Part shown: positions 22,401 to 34,461 of the stretch, piece by piece | Layout of the letters: each line of letters starts with the position of its first letter | Numbering within the stretch: the stretch's first letter is position 1 | NCBI GenBank assembly: GCA_900380265.1 | Contig: LR025083.1 | Coordinates: 1,302,001-1,366,000, forward strand | Length of the DNA: 64,000 bases | Direction of reading: 5' to 3' | Source of the DNA: Serratia symbiotica | GTDB taxonomy: Bacteria; Pseudomonadota; Gammaproteobacteria; Enterobacterales; Enterobacteriaceae | Notes under the pieces: generated by a model | Seen by the model: only the letters and a program-made list of their open reading frames with translations | Databases searched by the model: none | What the model was told of the DNA's origin: nothing | Translations under genes and position numbers: made by a program

Positions 22401-23299
22401 TTTTTGTCTAATATCAAGACTTAACCTGGAATATGTGGTTTCTACTTTTACTAACTATCATACCTAGTAGTTTTTTACATGCAGCGTTATCTCTATTGAT
22501 AACTAGTCAATATTCATTCTAACGTGAAAAGCGAAGCGATAGGTGTGAGCGTACATTCGCAAGGTCCCATATGGAATGTAAAAATTAACTCCGCTTTAGG
22601 TAATGGTAGCTAACAATAACCTAGTTATTACATAGCAGGATAGAAATATTGTATTTCTCAGAAAGTACATACTAAGATGAAGTTTATACATGGATACGTT
22701 ATCAACAATATGAATAAACAGGAGCAACTCCAATAACATTGATCTATTAAATAGCATTAAAGACACGCAATAGGTAGCGTGGAGATCCGCGCTACCTCTG
22801 TAAAAGACAGAGATCAAAGTATCAACGGACAACCCTAGTGGATTAAGTTACCATAAGGCACTAACCGAGAATATAAATAGCCTTAACAAAGTTCAAAATA
22901 TAGACCGTAAAGCTAGTAAAGCACGCAGTAGTGAAGTGACGAGAGTGACCAAGATAAACTGCCTCATAAGCGCAGGTCTCTAAGCTATTAAGCACATACC
23001 TTAGTAGACACACTGGAAACACGATTGTGGTAAGAGGAACAGTAAAAATCCGGACAGTTCAGCTTCCTGACTTGCCTCTCCAAGAAAATGGAGACAGTCT
23101 AGACTGGACTACTTAGATTTAGCTCAGCAATCCCAGGAACTAGTCTTAGTGATTGATTAAATAACGACGATGATACATAGGTAACTTACAGTAGCATTGG
23201 CATATATTAATGCTCCAAGGTTATTAGACTTAGCATATATTAACTTCAAACCCTAATAGGCTGCCCTACACAAACACGCGAAATTCAAAATTCTTATAG
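16439..23299. other. Gene desert after ydiK
   Basis: No frame is long or family-like enough to call. The first 700 nt (about 16,480-17,110) are very AT-rich, like an ancestral intergenic region. A 60-odd-codon open stretch at 19,935-20,141 has a plausible-looking complement on the reverse strand but matches nothing I know. The junction between the ydiK neighbourhood and the rcs-gyrA neighbourhood, which are far apart in E. coli, must lie here. I saw no insertion sequence at it. Confidence 0.5.
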
Positions 23300-24300
23300 G
23301 GAGCAAACCAGCACCGTTAAGCTTATTGCAGTAGTCTTGTCTCTTTTTGCCTAACAGGCATCTCTTTCACAAAAGATTGATATTCTTTGGAAATATTAAT
23401 ATTCCCCATCAGTATGTCAATAAGTAAATATTACGCACTGATTGATAAATAACTTCCAGTTAAATATTTTTTGATGATTATATAGTTAAATATGTTATCT
23501 GGAATCACCATTAATGCTATCGATCTAGCATATCGATTTGTATAGAAACAACGTAATATTTCAACAAATTAGCTAACTACTTCATTTTTACTCACTGAGC
23601 ATTCTTAATCCATCATTGATTTTAAATGCAGTCAATGGCAGTCTGTTATGAGTTCGATCTTCTGTTAATCGAAAAGAATTAATTAAAAAACAGTCTCTTC
23701 AGGATTCATAATTAGCAGAAAAAATAGCTGTTAAATCAGTCTCTATAACGATGCGTTAGTAATCTATTTATCATTAATCAGATCAACACTTTACGTGATC
23801 TAATAAATCAATCTTAATTAATATTAAAAAATCTAAATATTAACATATCCCGTTAAATTGTATATTTATACAGAAACAGGTCCCTCATTAAAAATATAAT
23901 TTGAACCTATATCAGCAACCATAGGAATCAGATGTAAGTAGATTTTTATCCAATATTTAAATTTAATAAACTACATCGCGATTTGCCAATATTGAAATTA
24001 ATTATTTTAATTAACAAATTAATTAAATATAAATACGTTCGCATTTAATTAAAAGTGGTATGGAATATGCAAAGAAACCAATTATTTTAGCCAAGTTAAA
24101 TTTAAAAAATAATTAAGATCATACTCTTAAATTTGAACTACGTCTTTTATAAACCTATGTATCATACAAACACCTCGCACAAAGTCTTTTAAATAGTCAA
24201 ACCAAACATTAGTGAATGGAAATGCAATAAAATAACAGTGAAATTCACCTCATGATTTACTAAATTGATAAGAACATGAATACTAATGGATTAGTAAATT
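23300..24300. other. AT-rich island, probably ancestral intergenic DNA
   Basis: About 1 kb is markedly more AT-rich than the decayed DNA around it, with long A/T runs and no coding trace. In E. coli a long regulatory gap separates ompC from rcsD, and this island lies just where that gap would fall given the rcs relics to its right. The assignment is inference from position. Confidence 0.35.
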
Positions 24301-26091
24301 TACATTAAGGCTAGATGCGCCTGGCCTGATAATAGACGCGTTTCTAATAGATTTTATGTAGGGAGGAGCGAATAACACTATGGTGAGTTGAGCGTGGATA
24401 CATTGATGGTTTTTCATAAACACCAACGCATATCTTATCTTTATCACTACCAGTTTAGGAAAACCACACACTACCCTCCACTACTCAAGCGCAACATGAG
24501 TAGCAAATAAAGTCTTTGCTTCGACTGAGCCTAATAACGACATATCGGAACGGTCACTAAAGATAGTTGAATGAACCCTAACCATTCTACCCGACGCGAT
24601 CTGCACCTCAGTAACGGAAAGGTTTGCCCATACCTTTCCGCACTAATTGTTCAATGTCGCAATCACTAAAATGCAGTCCGCTAACTGTCTAGTACGTGCC
24701 ATTTACCTGTGGTAGCTAACAAAAATCACATTCTTTAATAAAAACTAAGCGCATAATATTTTATCATAAACGGGTTAGCAGATAATGACATCCTTAGCCT
24801 TGCCAAAACGCTTGCATCGCAAACTTGGCTTGGGCGGGACTATTTGTCATTAATTAATCTGATAGAAAATAAACCCGCAAGTTCGCTTTAGGAAGAAACC
24901 CCGCATAAACTACACCGAATACAAACAGAAATCCTGACAATGCCTGCTAAGGCAGCAGTTTCTTTAGCCGTACCTCGGCAGTTAATTGAAAGCAATGTGG
25001 CTTCTTGCTAACATAGCTAGATTCCATCAATGATGAATCTGACTAGGCCACTAAAAGAAGCTCATAATGGGTGCTATTTTTATAAAATTAACGAAACACA
25101 ATTCCCTTAATCTTATCGCTCATAGGCAGACGTTATTTGTAAGACTTTCCGCTCGACGACTGCAAAACCAACGATACTTTTAGCTGCGTATGCGCCTGTC
25201 ATAACAATTAGATGAGACTGAAATCGCTGATCAAATTAATTTGAGCATCTGATGCTTCCAAGCCATAAGCGACCTTCCCAGCCTGACTTAAAATGACTAG
25301 GTCGAACGCTTGAGTTACTAAGCAAGCTAACGGCCAGATACGCCCTATCGATCAGCACGTATTAAGTTGTAATCCAATTCAACCCTCTGAAGCGAATAGA
25401 ACTCTGCGGTAACTTGGAAGCGGTCATCAATTTTGAGATTGCATAACTGATCAACGGATAGAGCGAGAACTGGTGAGGCGATGAGTAGTGCCACCACTCA
25501 AGTGTATCAGTTTCGGAAAGCATAGCTAACGTTCTCCAGAAGCCAACGCGATGATCCTAATCACATTTTCTTTTATATGTCATCATTGAAACCCTCTGCT
25601 TGGAAACAACCAACGATAAGAAGCGATCTAGCATTGAGAACAGAGACAACAGCTTGTTTAGTAGTTCATTTTTCTTGAATACTTTCGATTCGCTACCTAT
25701 ACAGCATCGTCTCTATATACGGCCATCAACAGCGCCAATGACTTCATGGGCGCACAATCGCAGTTTGTGGCTTTCTGTCGAAAGGGCTAGCAAGCATACA
25801 GACATGGTTGCCAAACTGAATAGGGAGAACAATTCGTAGTGCTTCGCACGTGCTTGATAATACTTGAGCAAGCCCAGAAATACTACCTGCATTAATACCA
25901 CACATTAAGATCGGTAATGATACCAGCATGGTGATTTCTGATGAGCATCATCCCCTGGCAATCACTAAATATGTTCTGCCAGAAAGAAATCCTTCTTGTA
26001 CTTTTCTATCACTAAGCAATACATATCAGTAATATGTAGGTTAACTCAGAGCGTCACCAAGACGCCGCCGACCAAGAGAAAATAGGTTTTA
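24301..26091. other. Desert where rcsD would lie
   Basis: There are no intact frames. If the C-terminal RcsD block near 26.3 kb is real, this interval should be the eroded body of rcsD (about 890 codons in E. coli). I could not identify individual peptides in it. Confidence 0.35.
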
Positions 26092-26385
26092 ATGGGCAGC
26101 TACTGCCTGATAAAAGAGATCACCGCAATTTCTAGCAATGTCAGCACTAGGACGTGTTTGATCATAATGGATCTGCTATGGGCAGAGATAATCAAGCATA
26201 GCCGCCTCACTCACCTTTGCTCAGATCGCTTTCAGGATCAAGCAATGATCGACTTCACAGCCGTGAAGCCACAAGCACATCGTCAGATCGAGCACGATAT
26301 AGGTGACGCTGCAAAATACAAACACTTGATAAGGAAATTCATACTGGAGTTAGACTGGATGCTTATTGCGCCACATAAGCATTAG
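26092..26385 (+). pseudogene. rcsD: rcsD relic (C-terminal phosphotransfer domain)
   Basis: A 97-codon open stretch ends in AHRQIEHDIGDAAKY, then LIRKFILELDWML. This resembles the end of RcsD (LEHLIREKDVPG, then IEKYISDIDSYVKSL): the LEH, KYI and D spacing is kept apart from a two-residue difference. RcsD relays phosphate from RcsC to RcsB in the envelope-stress phosphorelay. The stop at 26,385 coincides with the expected end of the gene, and an RcsB-like start follows directly. The match is short, and the histidine region is not clearly preserved. Confidence 0.4.
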
Positions 26386-27100
26386 CAGATGAAAATCTTA
26401 ATAGGGTTATTATTCTAGTAATACATACTAAAACGAAATGCACTACAAATTATATTCTCCGCATCTCCATTTAGGGGGGTGACTACATTTGTATCTAGAT
26501 ACTACCTTTTAAAACAGTGCAACCTTAACAGGTTCGACACCCTCCTATCACATATTACAGCATTTTACGACTGATTCGACGTATCGGATCTGATCGAGTT
26601 GCCACAACCACTAGCCATTTTTCAAATCCAACAAACAGAGCAAAGGTCAGCAATATGGTTCGTGTTCTGTGTAGACCTATTATAAAACTTCCTTCACTTT
26701 AGGTTAACATTCCAAACAAACTGCGTGCCTAGAGAACTCATTACGCGTAATATAGCTCACCTAATAATAATACTTAATCTCATGGCATCATCTCGGACAG
26801 CGAACAGTATTACATAACCTGCTCTTCACCCCCTTCAAGCATTATTAAGCCATCACTACCATCGCTATCGCTTTTATTTTCAGTATAACTAGCCTAGAGT
26901 GAAATGCTTGATTATTGTAATAAGCTTGAGGGCTAGCTCCTTAAAGCTAAGCAGGAAATTAACTGTGGTACTAATCTCTTTGTCAAAATAAGTAGCGTGA
27001 TAGGCATTTACAGGATAGCACTCGGGTCTTGCACAGTAGTAACCTCAATGGGTCCGTACCAAAACTAATTATTGTTATCTTTGAAACCGAAGCACTGTTT
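26386..27100 (+). pseudogene. rcsB: rcsB relic (response regulator)
   Basis: Immediately after the RcsD-like end, the frame reads ENLNRVIILVIH, which resembles the RcsB start NNLNVIIADDHPIV. No acidic phospho-acceptor pocket or LuxR-type helix-turn-helix can be read further on, so the gene is dead if this is it. The 3' limit is set only by the normal gene length. Support comes mainly from position between rcsD and rcsC blocks. Confidence 0.35.
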
Positions 27101-27599
27101 TTACCTACAGTACTCATGTATCAGCCCGCCACCACCCGGAACATTTTACCTCCTGGGCTGTCTGGCGCACTCAGCATAAACGCCAAGTAAGCTCTGTGGC
27201 ATGAACTTGGCCGAAGATAAAAGACTAACTTTAACTTGATCACCTTATAATCCCAGGCATGTAACCTCCCTGCATAACCTACTTCAGCATTGCGATGTTC
27301 TTGATTCATACCCTAATGCAGGTAAAAGATTTGATCTTAGCCAACCGGAACTAACCAAACAATCTCATGCATAGAATACAGCTGCATTCGAACTCTCTAT
27401 TCTAGAGAGGACATTAGATTAAAAAGACGCTAAAGATAATAGTCCATTTTATTCGATCGAACACTGAAGAAAGATTTGCCTGTATATCATACTGCTCAAA
27501 CTGCCTCTATCAGCAGAGGCAACCGTTTAGTTGTGCCGCTGAAGGTATCGACGTCAAACTATAAACTGGCGTTTCATAAAAACTTCTCCATTTAACATT

Positions 27600-28540
27600 A
27601 GATCACAAGAAACAATCTGACGTGCCTCAAAAGAGGTCTTCTCTTTCCATCTTATTCCATCCTTAGTCACCAGTCAGGCGCACGCCAAATATTTTGATAA
27701 TCGGTATGCGATATTCAAGATATAAACACTTTTTCTCTATAACAGCGACTACTTCAATAGCTTTAAAGCCGGCGCAGATCGGGAGGTTATCGGGACGTAG
27801 ATAGCCATTGCAGCTATGTAAACATTTTTCTACCCGTGCATAAATACTTATTGATTGCTAAATTTAAAAATAGGCAATAATGTGCCGCCGCACAGGGGAG
27901 CATAATGTTTGTCATAAGAATAACGATCTAATTCCGTTATGAATATCACTGCAAAAGCGCTTTTACGCGATACCACATCTTTCTTAATCAGGTTCCTCCC
28001 AGCAGGCTGGGAAGAAGTTTATAATACGTCCTGAAGAATAAATGCGAAATGCATCTAGACTCTCTAAATGTGGCCTCATCCAATCATATAGCCACAACAT
28101 ACTGAATCTCACCCCCTTCTTTGCTTAGGTTAGGCTAGACAACCTAATCTAGTACTTACTTAGATACTAAAGCGATCTCACATAATATGTTAGTCAACTC
28201 AATGATCTAGTATGAGTGCTTGTCGTAAAATGCTTTGTCATCCCACATAATAATCCCCTCAGAGGTGAACTGGAAGTTGATGCGCTGTTCACGCCAGACA
28301 GTTGTAGAAACTGACAAATGCTATTTGACAGCCAGATTAAAAACACGAAAGATGTAGAATTGTGCACTATGAGCTGTGGCAATTATCACCAGCTCACTCT
28401 GAGGTCACATTTCTTGAAATAGCACTCAATCCATTCTGAATGAATTCCGCTATCGCTGGCACGAAGTGGCAGCGCCATTTATCGAGAATAAAGTAATAAT
28501 GCTAGGCCGATCTCCAAGAGAGAGAAAACCTAATGATTAT
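27600..28540 (-). pseudogene. rcsC: rcsC relic (hybrid sensor kinase, 3' part)
   Basis: Two reverse-strand blocks match E. coli RcsC with the right spacing. EIGLALLLYS (about 28,505) resembles GLGLAICEKLI of the ATP-binding G2 box. NSICQFLQLSG (about 28,320) resembles NASLCQFLETSL, which lies about 62 residues later; the observed gap is about 190 nt. A third, weaker block, IPIIKIFGVRLTGD near 27,700, resembles LPVIGVTANALAEE of the receiver domain. Frameshifts and stops break every frame. RcsC normally lies next to gyrA, transcribed the same way, as here. Confidence 0.55.
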
Positions 28541-30851
28541 TTCATAATAGCCAGTAAGTTACATATTACACGCATCAGCAGGGTTTATTTGTATTAAAAC
28601 AAATAACAAAAGCGTTATTATATTATAGCTGACGCTCTTTTCTGCTCAACACTTGCTTTCTCCTCCTACTGATCTGAGGAACTGAACAGCAAGGCTGCTT
28701 CTATCTATTTTAGTCATGAATAAAAATATTAGTTATTATAAAATATAAATAATATAAGGGTATGTGACAATTCATATTGTCATTCCCTAGATTCCTGAAA
28801 CGGAAAATAGCTAAACAGCTTCTTGCCCTGCTTCCGGAATATACCGATTATGTTAAATCATTTTCGACTGTGCAGCCTTACTTTTTATTAACACTTCAAG
28901 ATTGAGGTGGTTGATACTATTAACTGTAATAGCATTCATATGTGTTGTTCCTCATTCTTCAGCACCACTATAAAGCGTTTATAAATCAGTTTAAATAGGT
29001 GTAACCTAGTGGTGAATTTCAGACAATAAAAATACGATGATGCAAACATTAATCGTCCTCTAGCTTAAAGATCACTTTTATTACCTAAAATAAGGTATTT
29101 ACCAGATTTGAAGGGAAGAATGGATGACGGCATCAGCGTACTAGTTTAGAAAGTCAAATATAGTCCGCATGGAAAAACTCTCTCAGAGACTAGGTCTTCG
29201 CATACAGTGAGTAAAGAAGATATAACATATAGGCTGACAAGTATTATACGGGCATACACTAAGCTTAGCACGATCTTGTATCTCGCTCCACCATACTAGC
29301 AGGTAAAGTAGATATGGTGTTTATTGCATTCTAGCGTAAGTATTACTGTGTGATAACAACGCTGGAATAGTATAATAGTAAAAGCGATTCATTCGCTGAT
29401 TACTATCCAGAGATGCTAGACTTTATTCAAACTGAAGATAAAAGAATCCAGCACAACAAATTTCCTTGATGACAACTGCAGACACAATGCATCGGAGTGA
29501 CTATCAAACTTTTAAGAAGCCGTCAAGGACGGGTTGCTTATTCGCACATATCACAGATATATGCGATTCATGGAAAAGCAGTAACAAAGCTTGAGTTAGT
29601 TTTAATCCCCTACTGAAAGGCTATTGATTAATCGTCTAATTGACAGGGTGAACTTTGGTTGTTCCCATAAGGCTAATTACACACCTAACAATAGACCTTG
29701 CAACTCAACACAGTTTAAATAAACCTGTGTTACATCCGTTTCCATGAGGCGAATGAATGCCAATACATTAATTGTATTTTAATCTAAAATAAGCTATTTA
29801 TTGACCTAGTAAACTGATTCATTACAATGCAAACAATTCAAATCTGTGTATCTTTTTTCAATGCTACAGCTTCATTAGCAATACTATGTAGGCATGGCGG
29901 CAGAATACTATTCATGCGCCTTAGCGCAGTTATCTACATCATTTAATCAGATCGCGGCATTGGGCACTGTTGAACGATATATAAAAATTTTCACCAGCTA
30001 TCTAACTCAGTGGCGGTTTATTTTTGTTCAACAAGGTACGGATAAACGCTAGTTAGCCCCTGCTAAATCTTTTTCACCTTACTCTGCCCATAGCAATCTA
30101 TGTCTCCAGGTTATGACCAAGATAAATTGGAGTTAGCACATACAGAGAGCCAAGATCTATCCAGTGTTGGGTAGGGCTTATTAAATTAGCGATTATTCTA
30201 TTTCCCTAACTCATGCTGTTGTAATGGCTCATGATGCGTTCGTGCAAATATTCAAGACCGTTATCAGACTTCCTAACGGCAGTAAACGCCATTAAATCCT
30301 AGGATAGCATGGCATTGCTAAAAATAAAAATCACCGCTTACGCCCATAGGCTGCAGCACTGCTCTCCTTTCAAGAGAGCGTGAAGCGACTCAATAACTCA
30401 ATCGTTCTAATATAAAGGGGATTTAGAGTATGATTAAGCCATGAAATAGCAGTAAGTTTGTGAAAGCGGCCCTTGTGTGTGAAAGCGTGTACGGGCATGT
30501 CCTGACTGATATCAAAATGATTGAGGTGGTTTTCTGCTATTTACGTGATATCGAAAGCACTCTCAGTAGGGCGAAGCATAGAGCCATGGCCTGCTCAAAC
30601 TCAGGATTGTATTTTATGTAGATGTCTGGTTTCTCTTAATGCAGGACATGTAGAATACCTAAGGTGCTGAAGCACCTAAAGACCGTACCATCATGCGCTA
30701 GCATACTAAATATACTGGTAGGTTATACTCAGCGTAGTGAATTTAATACAACACACAAACATTCCAATATTATACGACATACGTATAATCGCATCGATCG
30801 CGATCAACATAACTAAACTCTGCGGCTAGTTACCTCAAGCAAATAATCCAT
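28541..30851. other. Desert, probably the 5' half of rcsC
   Basis: The length between the RcsC G2-box block and the gyrA end fits the missing N-terminal half of rcsC (sensor and dimerisation domains). I could not recognise an HELRTP-type H box or any other block, and there is no intact frame. Confidence 0.4.
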
Positions 30852-30891
30852 CTGATAAAGCGCCTAGCGCTAACGCCAGTCGCTTTATCAG
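30852..30891 (-). terminator. Probable terminator of gyrA
   Basis: A perfect 11-bp stem (CTGATAAAGCG with CGCTTTATCAG) closes around an 18-nt loop that itself contains a GGCGTTAGCGCTAGG-like inner pairing. It lies 42 nt after the gyrA stop on the reverse strand. The following tract is only moderately T-rich, so termination may be weak. Confidence 0.5.
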
Positions 30892-30933
30892 TAGTGTGTG
30901 AGCACTTACTCCTGTTGATCGATCTCAGCAGCA

Positions 30934-33534
30934 TTATCGAGCCATTTTATTTCTTCTTCCTTCACTTGTGCGCCCAACTTCCAAGCTATCCAGCTCTGTG
31001 TCTTTTGCGAGTTCAGCTACTCGCTGTAGGGCAACAACATTCTCGTGATCCGCTGTTCGGATCAACCTAACACCTTGAGTATTACGCCCCACCACACTTA
31101 CCTCTGAAACCCTGGTCCGAACCAAAGTGCCAGCATCAGTGATTATCATGATCTGATCAGTCTTATCTACTTGTTCAGCACTAACCACCTGACCGTTTCG
31201 CTCGCTTACTTTGATAGATATAACGCCCTGAGTAGCGCGCGACTTAGTTGGATATTCAGTAATTGCAGTGCGTTTACCAAATCCATTTTGAGTCACAGTT
31301 AAAATATCACCTGCACCACGCGGCACGATCAGCGAGATAACGCTATCACCTACCCCCAAGTTAATACCACGTACACCAGTCGCAGTGCGGCCCATAGACC
31401 GCACCTGCGTTTCAGGGAAGCGCACCACCTTACCACTCGATGAAAAAAGCATCACTTCGTTGCTGCCATCAGTCAAATCGACCCCAATCAGTTCGTCTCC
31501 TTTATGGAGATTCACGGCAATAATACCGACACCACGCGGACGTCTGAACTCCGTCAATGCAGTTTTTTTCACCGTTCCACTAGCCGTCGCCATAAACACA
31601 TGGCGTCCTTCTTCATACTCACCCACAGGCAAAATAGCAGTAATACGCTCATTTGCTGCGAGCGGTAGCAGATTAACGATTGGACGACCTCGAGCAGCAC
31701 GACTAGCTTCAGGTAGTTGATATACCTTCATCCAGTACAGACGGCCGAGACTCGAGAAGCACAGGATGGTATCATGGGTATTAGCTACCAACAGACGTTC
31801 AATAAAATCTTCTTCCTTAATACGAGCGGCAGACCGACCTTTGCCACCGCGGCGTTGAGCTTCATAGTCAGATACCGGCTGATACTTAACATAGCCCTGA
31901 TATGATAATGTCACCACCACATGCTCCTGATTGATAAGATCTTCAATGTTGATATCTGAGGTATCGGCGGTGATTTCAGTTCGACGGCTATCGCTGTACT
32001 GGTCTTTTACCGCCAGTAATTCCTCACGGATTACTTCCATCAGACGAACCGGGGTTTCCAGAATAAAAGTCAGCCTAGCGATAATGTTAAGCAACTCTTT
32101 ATACTCGTCCAGAAGCTTCTGATGCTCTAAGCCAGTTAATTTTTGCAGCCGCAGGTCTAAAATTGCCTGAGCCTGCTGCTCTGTGAGGTAATACTTGCCG
32201 TCAAGGATACCAAATTCCGGTTCCAACCAGTCTGGTCTGGCAGCATGATCACCAACACTTTCTAGGAGTGCCCGCACATTACCTAATTCCCAACCCTGAG
32301 CCACTAAAGCAACTTTTCCTTCCGCTGGGGTCAGTACACGGCGCATCAACTCAATAATTGGATCGATATTAGCCAGTGCGATAGCCAGCGCTTCCAGTAT
32401 ATGCGCGCGTTGGCGGGCTTTACGCAGTTCAAAAATCGTACGCCGCGTCACCACCGCACGTCGATGGCGAACAAAGGAAAGGAGAATATCTTTCAGGTTC
32501 AGCAATTTCGGCTGGCCCTGCTGTAGAGCCACCATGTTGATACCAAAAGTCACCTGCAGCTGAGTTAGCTCATACAGATTATTCAACACCACCGTACCCA
32601 CTGCATGGCGTTTAACTTCAATCACTATGCGCATACCTTCTTTATCTGATTCGTCTCTCAGCGCGCTAATACCTTCTATACGCTTTTCTTTTACCAACTC
32701 AGCGATCTTTTCAATCAACCTCGACTTGTTTACCTGATAAGGGATCTCGTGAACAATGATCATTTCGCGCCCAACTTTGGCATTAGTTTCCACCGATGCA
32801 CGCGCTCGCAAGTAGATTTTGCCACGACCAGTACGGTAAGCTTCTTCAATGCCACGGTGACCATTAATAATCGCCGCAGTCGGGAAGTCAGGTCCTGGTA
32901 TGTGCGCCATCAACCCTTCGATACTGATATTTTCATGATCGATATAGGCCAAACAGGCATTAATAACTTCTGACAGGTTATGCGGGGGGATATTGGTTGC
33001 CATACCTACGGCAATGCCCGAGGCACCATTAATTAACAAATTCGGGATCTTTGCCGGCATAACGGCTGGGATCTGCTCGGTACCATCGTAGTTAGGTACG
33101 AAATCCACCGTTTCTTTTTCTAGATCCGCTAGGAGTTCGTGTGCAATCTTGGACATACGCACTTCAGTATAGCGCATCGCAGCAGCAGAGTCGCCGTCAA
33201 CGGAACCAAAATTACCCTGGCCATCTACCAGCATATAGCGCAGTGAAAATGGCTGAGCCATACGCACAATCGTGTCATAAACAGCTGTATCACCATGCGG
33301 GTGATATTTACCAATTACGTCCCCCACGACACGTGCCGATTTTTTGTATGGTTTATTCCAATCGTTACTCAATACATTCATTGCGTAAAGCACGCGGCGG
33401 TGAACCGGCTTGAGTCCATCACGCACGTCTGGTAAGGCACGTCCGACAATAACGGACATCGCGTAGTCCAAGTATGCGCTTTTTAACTCATCTTTAATAT
33501 TCACCGGTGTAATTTCTCTGCCAAGATTGCTCAT
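30934..33534 (-). CDS. gyrA: DNA gyrase subunit A
   Basis: Breakage-reunion subunit of the GyrA2GyrB2 type II topoisomerase that introduces negative supercoils. The product is 866 residues (E. coli has 875), starting [12 protein letters not shown]. The winged-helix/TOPRIM-facing region contains [15 protein letters not shown] near 75-89, and the catalytic tyrosine lies in AAMRYTE at 122. The GyrA box QRRGGKG is near 560 and begins the six-bladed DNA-wrapping domain. Two oddities occur. Residue 83 is Thr where E. coli has Ser. The C terminus reads [10 protein letters not shown], basic, instead of the usual acidic tail; an acidic tail is encoded in another frame just beyond, ending at 30,907, so a late frameshift is likely. 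It diverges from ubiG across 198 nt. Confidence 0.98.
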   Translation of the reverse strand: MSNLGREITPVNIKDELKSAYLDYAMSVIVGRALPDVRDGLKPVHRRVLYAMNVLSNDWNKPYKKSARVVGDVIGKYHPHGDTAVYDTIVRMAQPFSLRYMLVDGQGNFGSVDGDSAAAMRYTEVRMSKIAHELLADLEKETVDFVPNYDGTEQIPAVMPAKIPNLLINGASGIAVGMATNIPPHNLSEVINACLAYIDHENISIEGLMAHIPGPDFPTAAIINGHRGIEEAYRTGRGKIYLRARASVETNAKVGREMIIVHEIPYQVNKSRLIEKIAELVKEKRIEGISALRDESDKEGMRIVIEVKRHAVGTVVLNNLYELTQLQVTFGINMVALQQGQPKLLNLKDILLSFVRHRRAVVTRRTIFELRKARQRAHILEALAIALANIDPIIELMRRVLTPAEGKVALVAQGWELGNVRALLESVGDHAARPDWLEPEFGILDGKYYLTEQQAQAILDLRLQKLTGLEHQKLLDEYKELLNIIARLTFILETPVRLMEVIREELLAVKDQYSDSRRTEITADTSDINIEDLINQEHVVVTLSYQGYVKYQPVSDYEAQRRGGKGRSAARIKEEDFIERLLVANTHDTILCFSSLGRLYWMKVYQLPEASRAARGRPIVNLLPLAANERITAILPVGEYEEGRHVFMATASGTVKKTALTEFRRPRGVGIIAVNLHKGDELIGVDLTDGSNEVMLFSSSGKVVRFPETQVRSMGRTATGVRGINLGVGDSVISLIVPRGAGDILTVTQNGFGKRTAITEYPTKSRATQGVISIKVSERNGQVVSAEQVDKTDQIMIITDAGTLVRTRVSEVSVVGRNTQGVRLIRTADHENVVALQRVAELAKDTELDSLEVGRTSEGRRNKMAR

Positions 33535-33732
33535 GGACCTGCTATCCCTCTACTAATGATTCATCTGCCCTTACCATAGTTGACAAGGGTTTAAACATGA
33601 TATCATAAAGCACGCTTTACGGTATTAATAAGCCCAGGTCCTGCGAGGGCGAATATGTACTACAGTAAGGCACATAGGTCTTGCGACTAAAACCGTCTAA
33701 TCCGACCAATACAATAGGAAGCTTTTACACTA
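33535..33732. promoter_or_regulatory. Divergent gyrA/ubiG promoter region
   Basis: This 198-nt gap must hold the gyrA promoter (reverse) and the ubiG promoter (forward). I cannot assign firm -35/-10 elements. An AGAGGGA-like ribosome-binding site precedes gyrA, and TAGGAAG precedes the ubiG ATG. Confidence 0.4.
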
Positions 33733-34461
33733 ATGAATTCAGAACCATCCAAGCGCACAAAGCAAAATATAGATCGCCAGGAAATCGCCAAGTTTGAGGC
33801 AGTGGCCGCCCATTGGTGGGATCCGGAAGGCGAATTCAAGCCTCTACACCGTATCAACCCCTTACGGCTACATTACATCATGCAACGCGCCGATGGTGTT
33901 TTTAGTAAAAAGGTGCTGGATATTGGCTGCGGTGGTGGAATTTTAGCTGAAAGCATAGCGAACGAAGGGGGACAAGTGACAGGCTTAGATATGGGCAGAG
34001 AACTACTAAAAGTTGCGCGCCTTCACGCATTGGAAAGCGGTGTGAGTGTGACTTATGTACAGGAGACGGTCGAAACCCATGCCCAAGCCAATATACAGCA
34101 GTACGATGTGGTTAGTTGTATGGAAGTGCTGGAACATGTACCTGATCCAGCCTCCGTGGTGTATGCCTGCTCACGTCTAGTGAAGCCTGGAGGACATGTC
34201 TTCTTTTCTACCATCAATCGCAATGCTAAATCCTGGCTGCTGGCTGTGATCGGTGCGGAATATATCCTAAAAATAATCCCGAAGGGCACTCACGACCATC
34301 AGAAGTTTATCCGCCCCTCCGAACTAATCAGCTGGGTTGACGGAACGCCACTACACGAAAAGCACATGATCGGCCTACATTACAACCCGTTCAACGAACA
34401 TTTCAAACTTAGCCATAATGTTTCTTTAAATTATATAGTGCATCTGCAGAATGCAGTTTAA
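33733..34461 (+). CDS. ubiG: Ubiquinone biosynthesis O-methyltransferase
   Basis: Carries out both S-adenosylmethionine-dependent O-methylation steps of ubiquinone synthesis, at the cytoplasmic face of the membrane. The product is 242 residues (E. coli has 240). The SAM motif I is [16 protein letters not shown] near 61-76, followed by GLDMG (the ribose-binding acid) near 83, and by [12 protein letters not shown] near 128-139 (post-I/motif II). The membrane-contact segment FRNPKS-type helix is represented by [15 protein letters not shown] near 156. It is complete and lies in the same place as in E. coli, next to gyrA and before nrdA. The E. coli yfaL gene that lies in this gap is absent. Confidence 0.97.
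   Translation: MNSEPSKRTKQNIDRQEIAKFEAVAAHWWDPEGEFKPLHRINPLRLHYIMQRADGVFSKKVLDIGCGGGILAESIANEGGQVTGLDMGRELLKVARLHALESGVSVTYVQETVETHAQANIQQYDVVSCMEVLEHVPDPASVVYACSRLVKPGGHVFFSTINRNAKSWLLAVIGAEYILKIIPKGTHDHQKFIRPSELISWVDGTPLHEKHMIGLHYNPFNEHFKLSHNVSLNYIVHLQNAV

Noticed and set aside
27680-27693. GCACGCCAAATATT shared with the hairpin at 12,552
   Set aside because: Several chance 14-mer matches are expected in 64 kb, and the similarity does not extend further.
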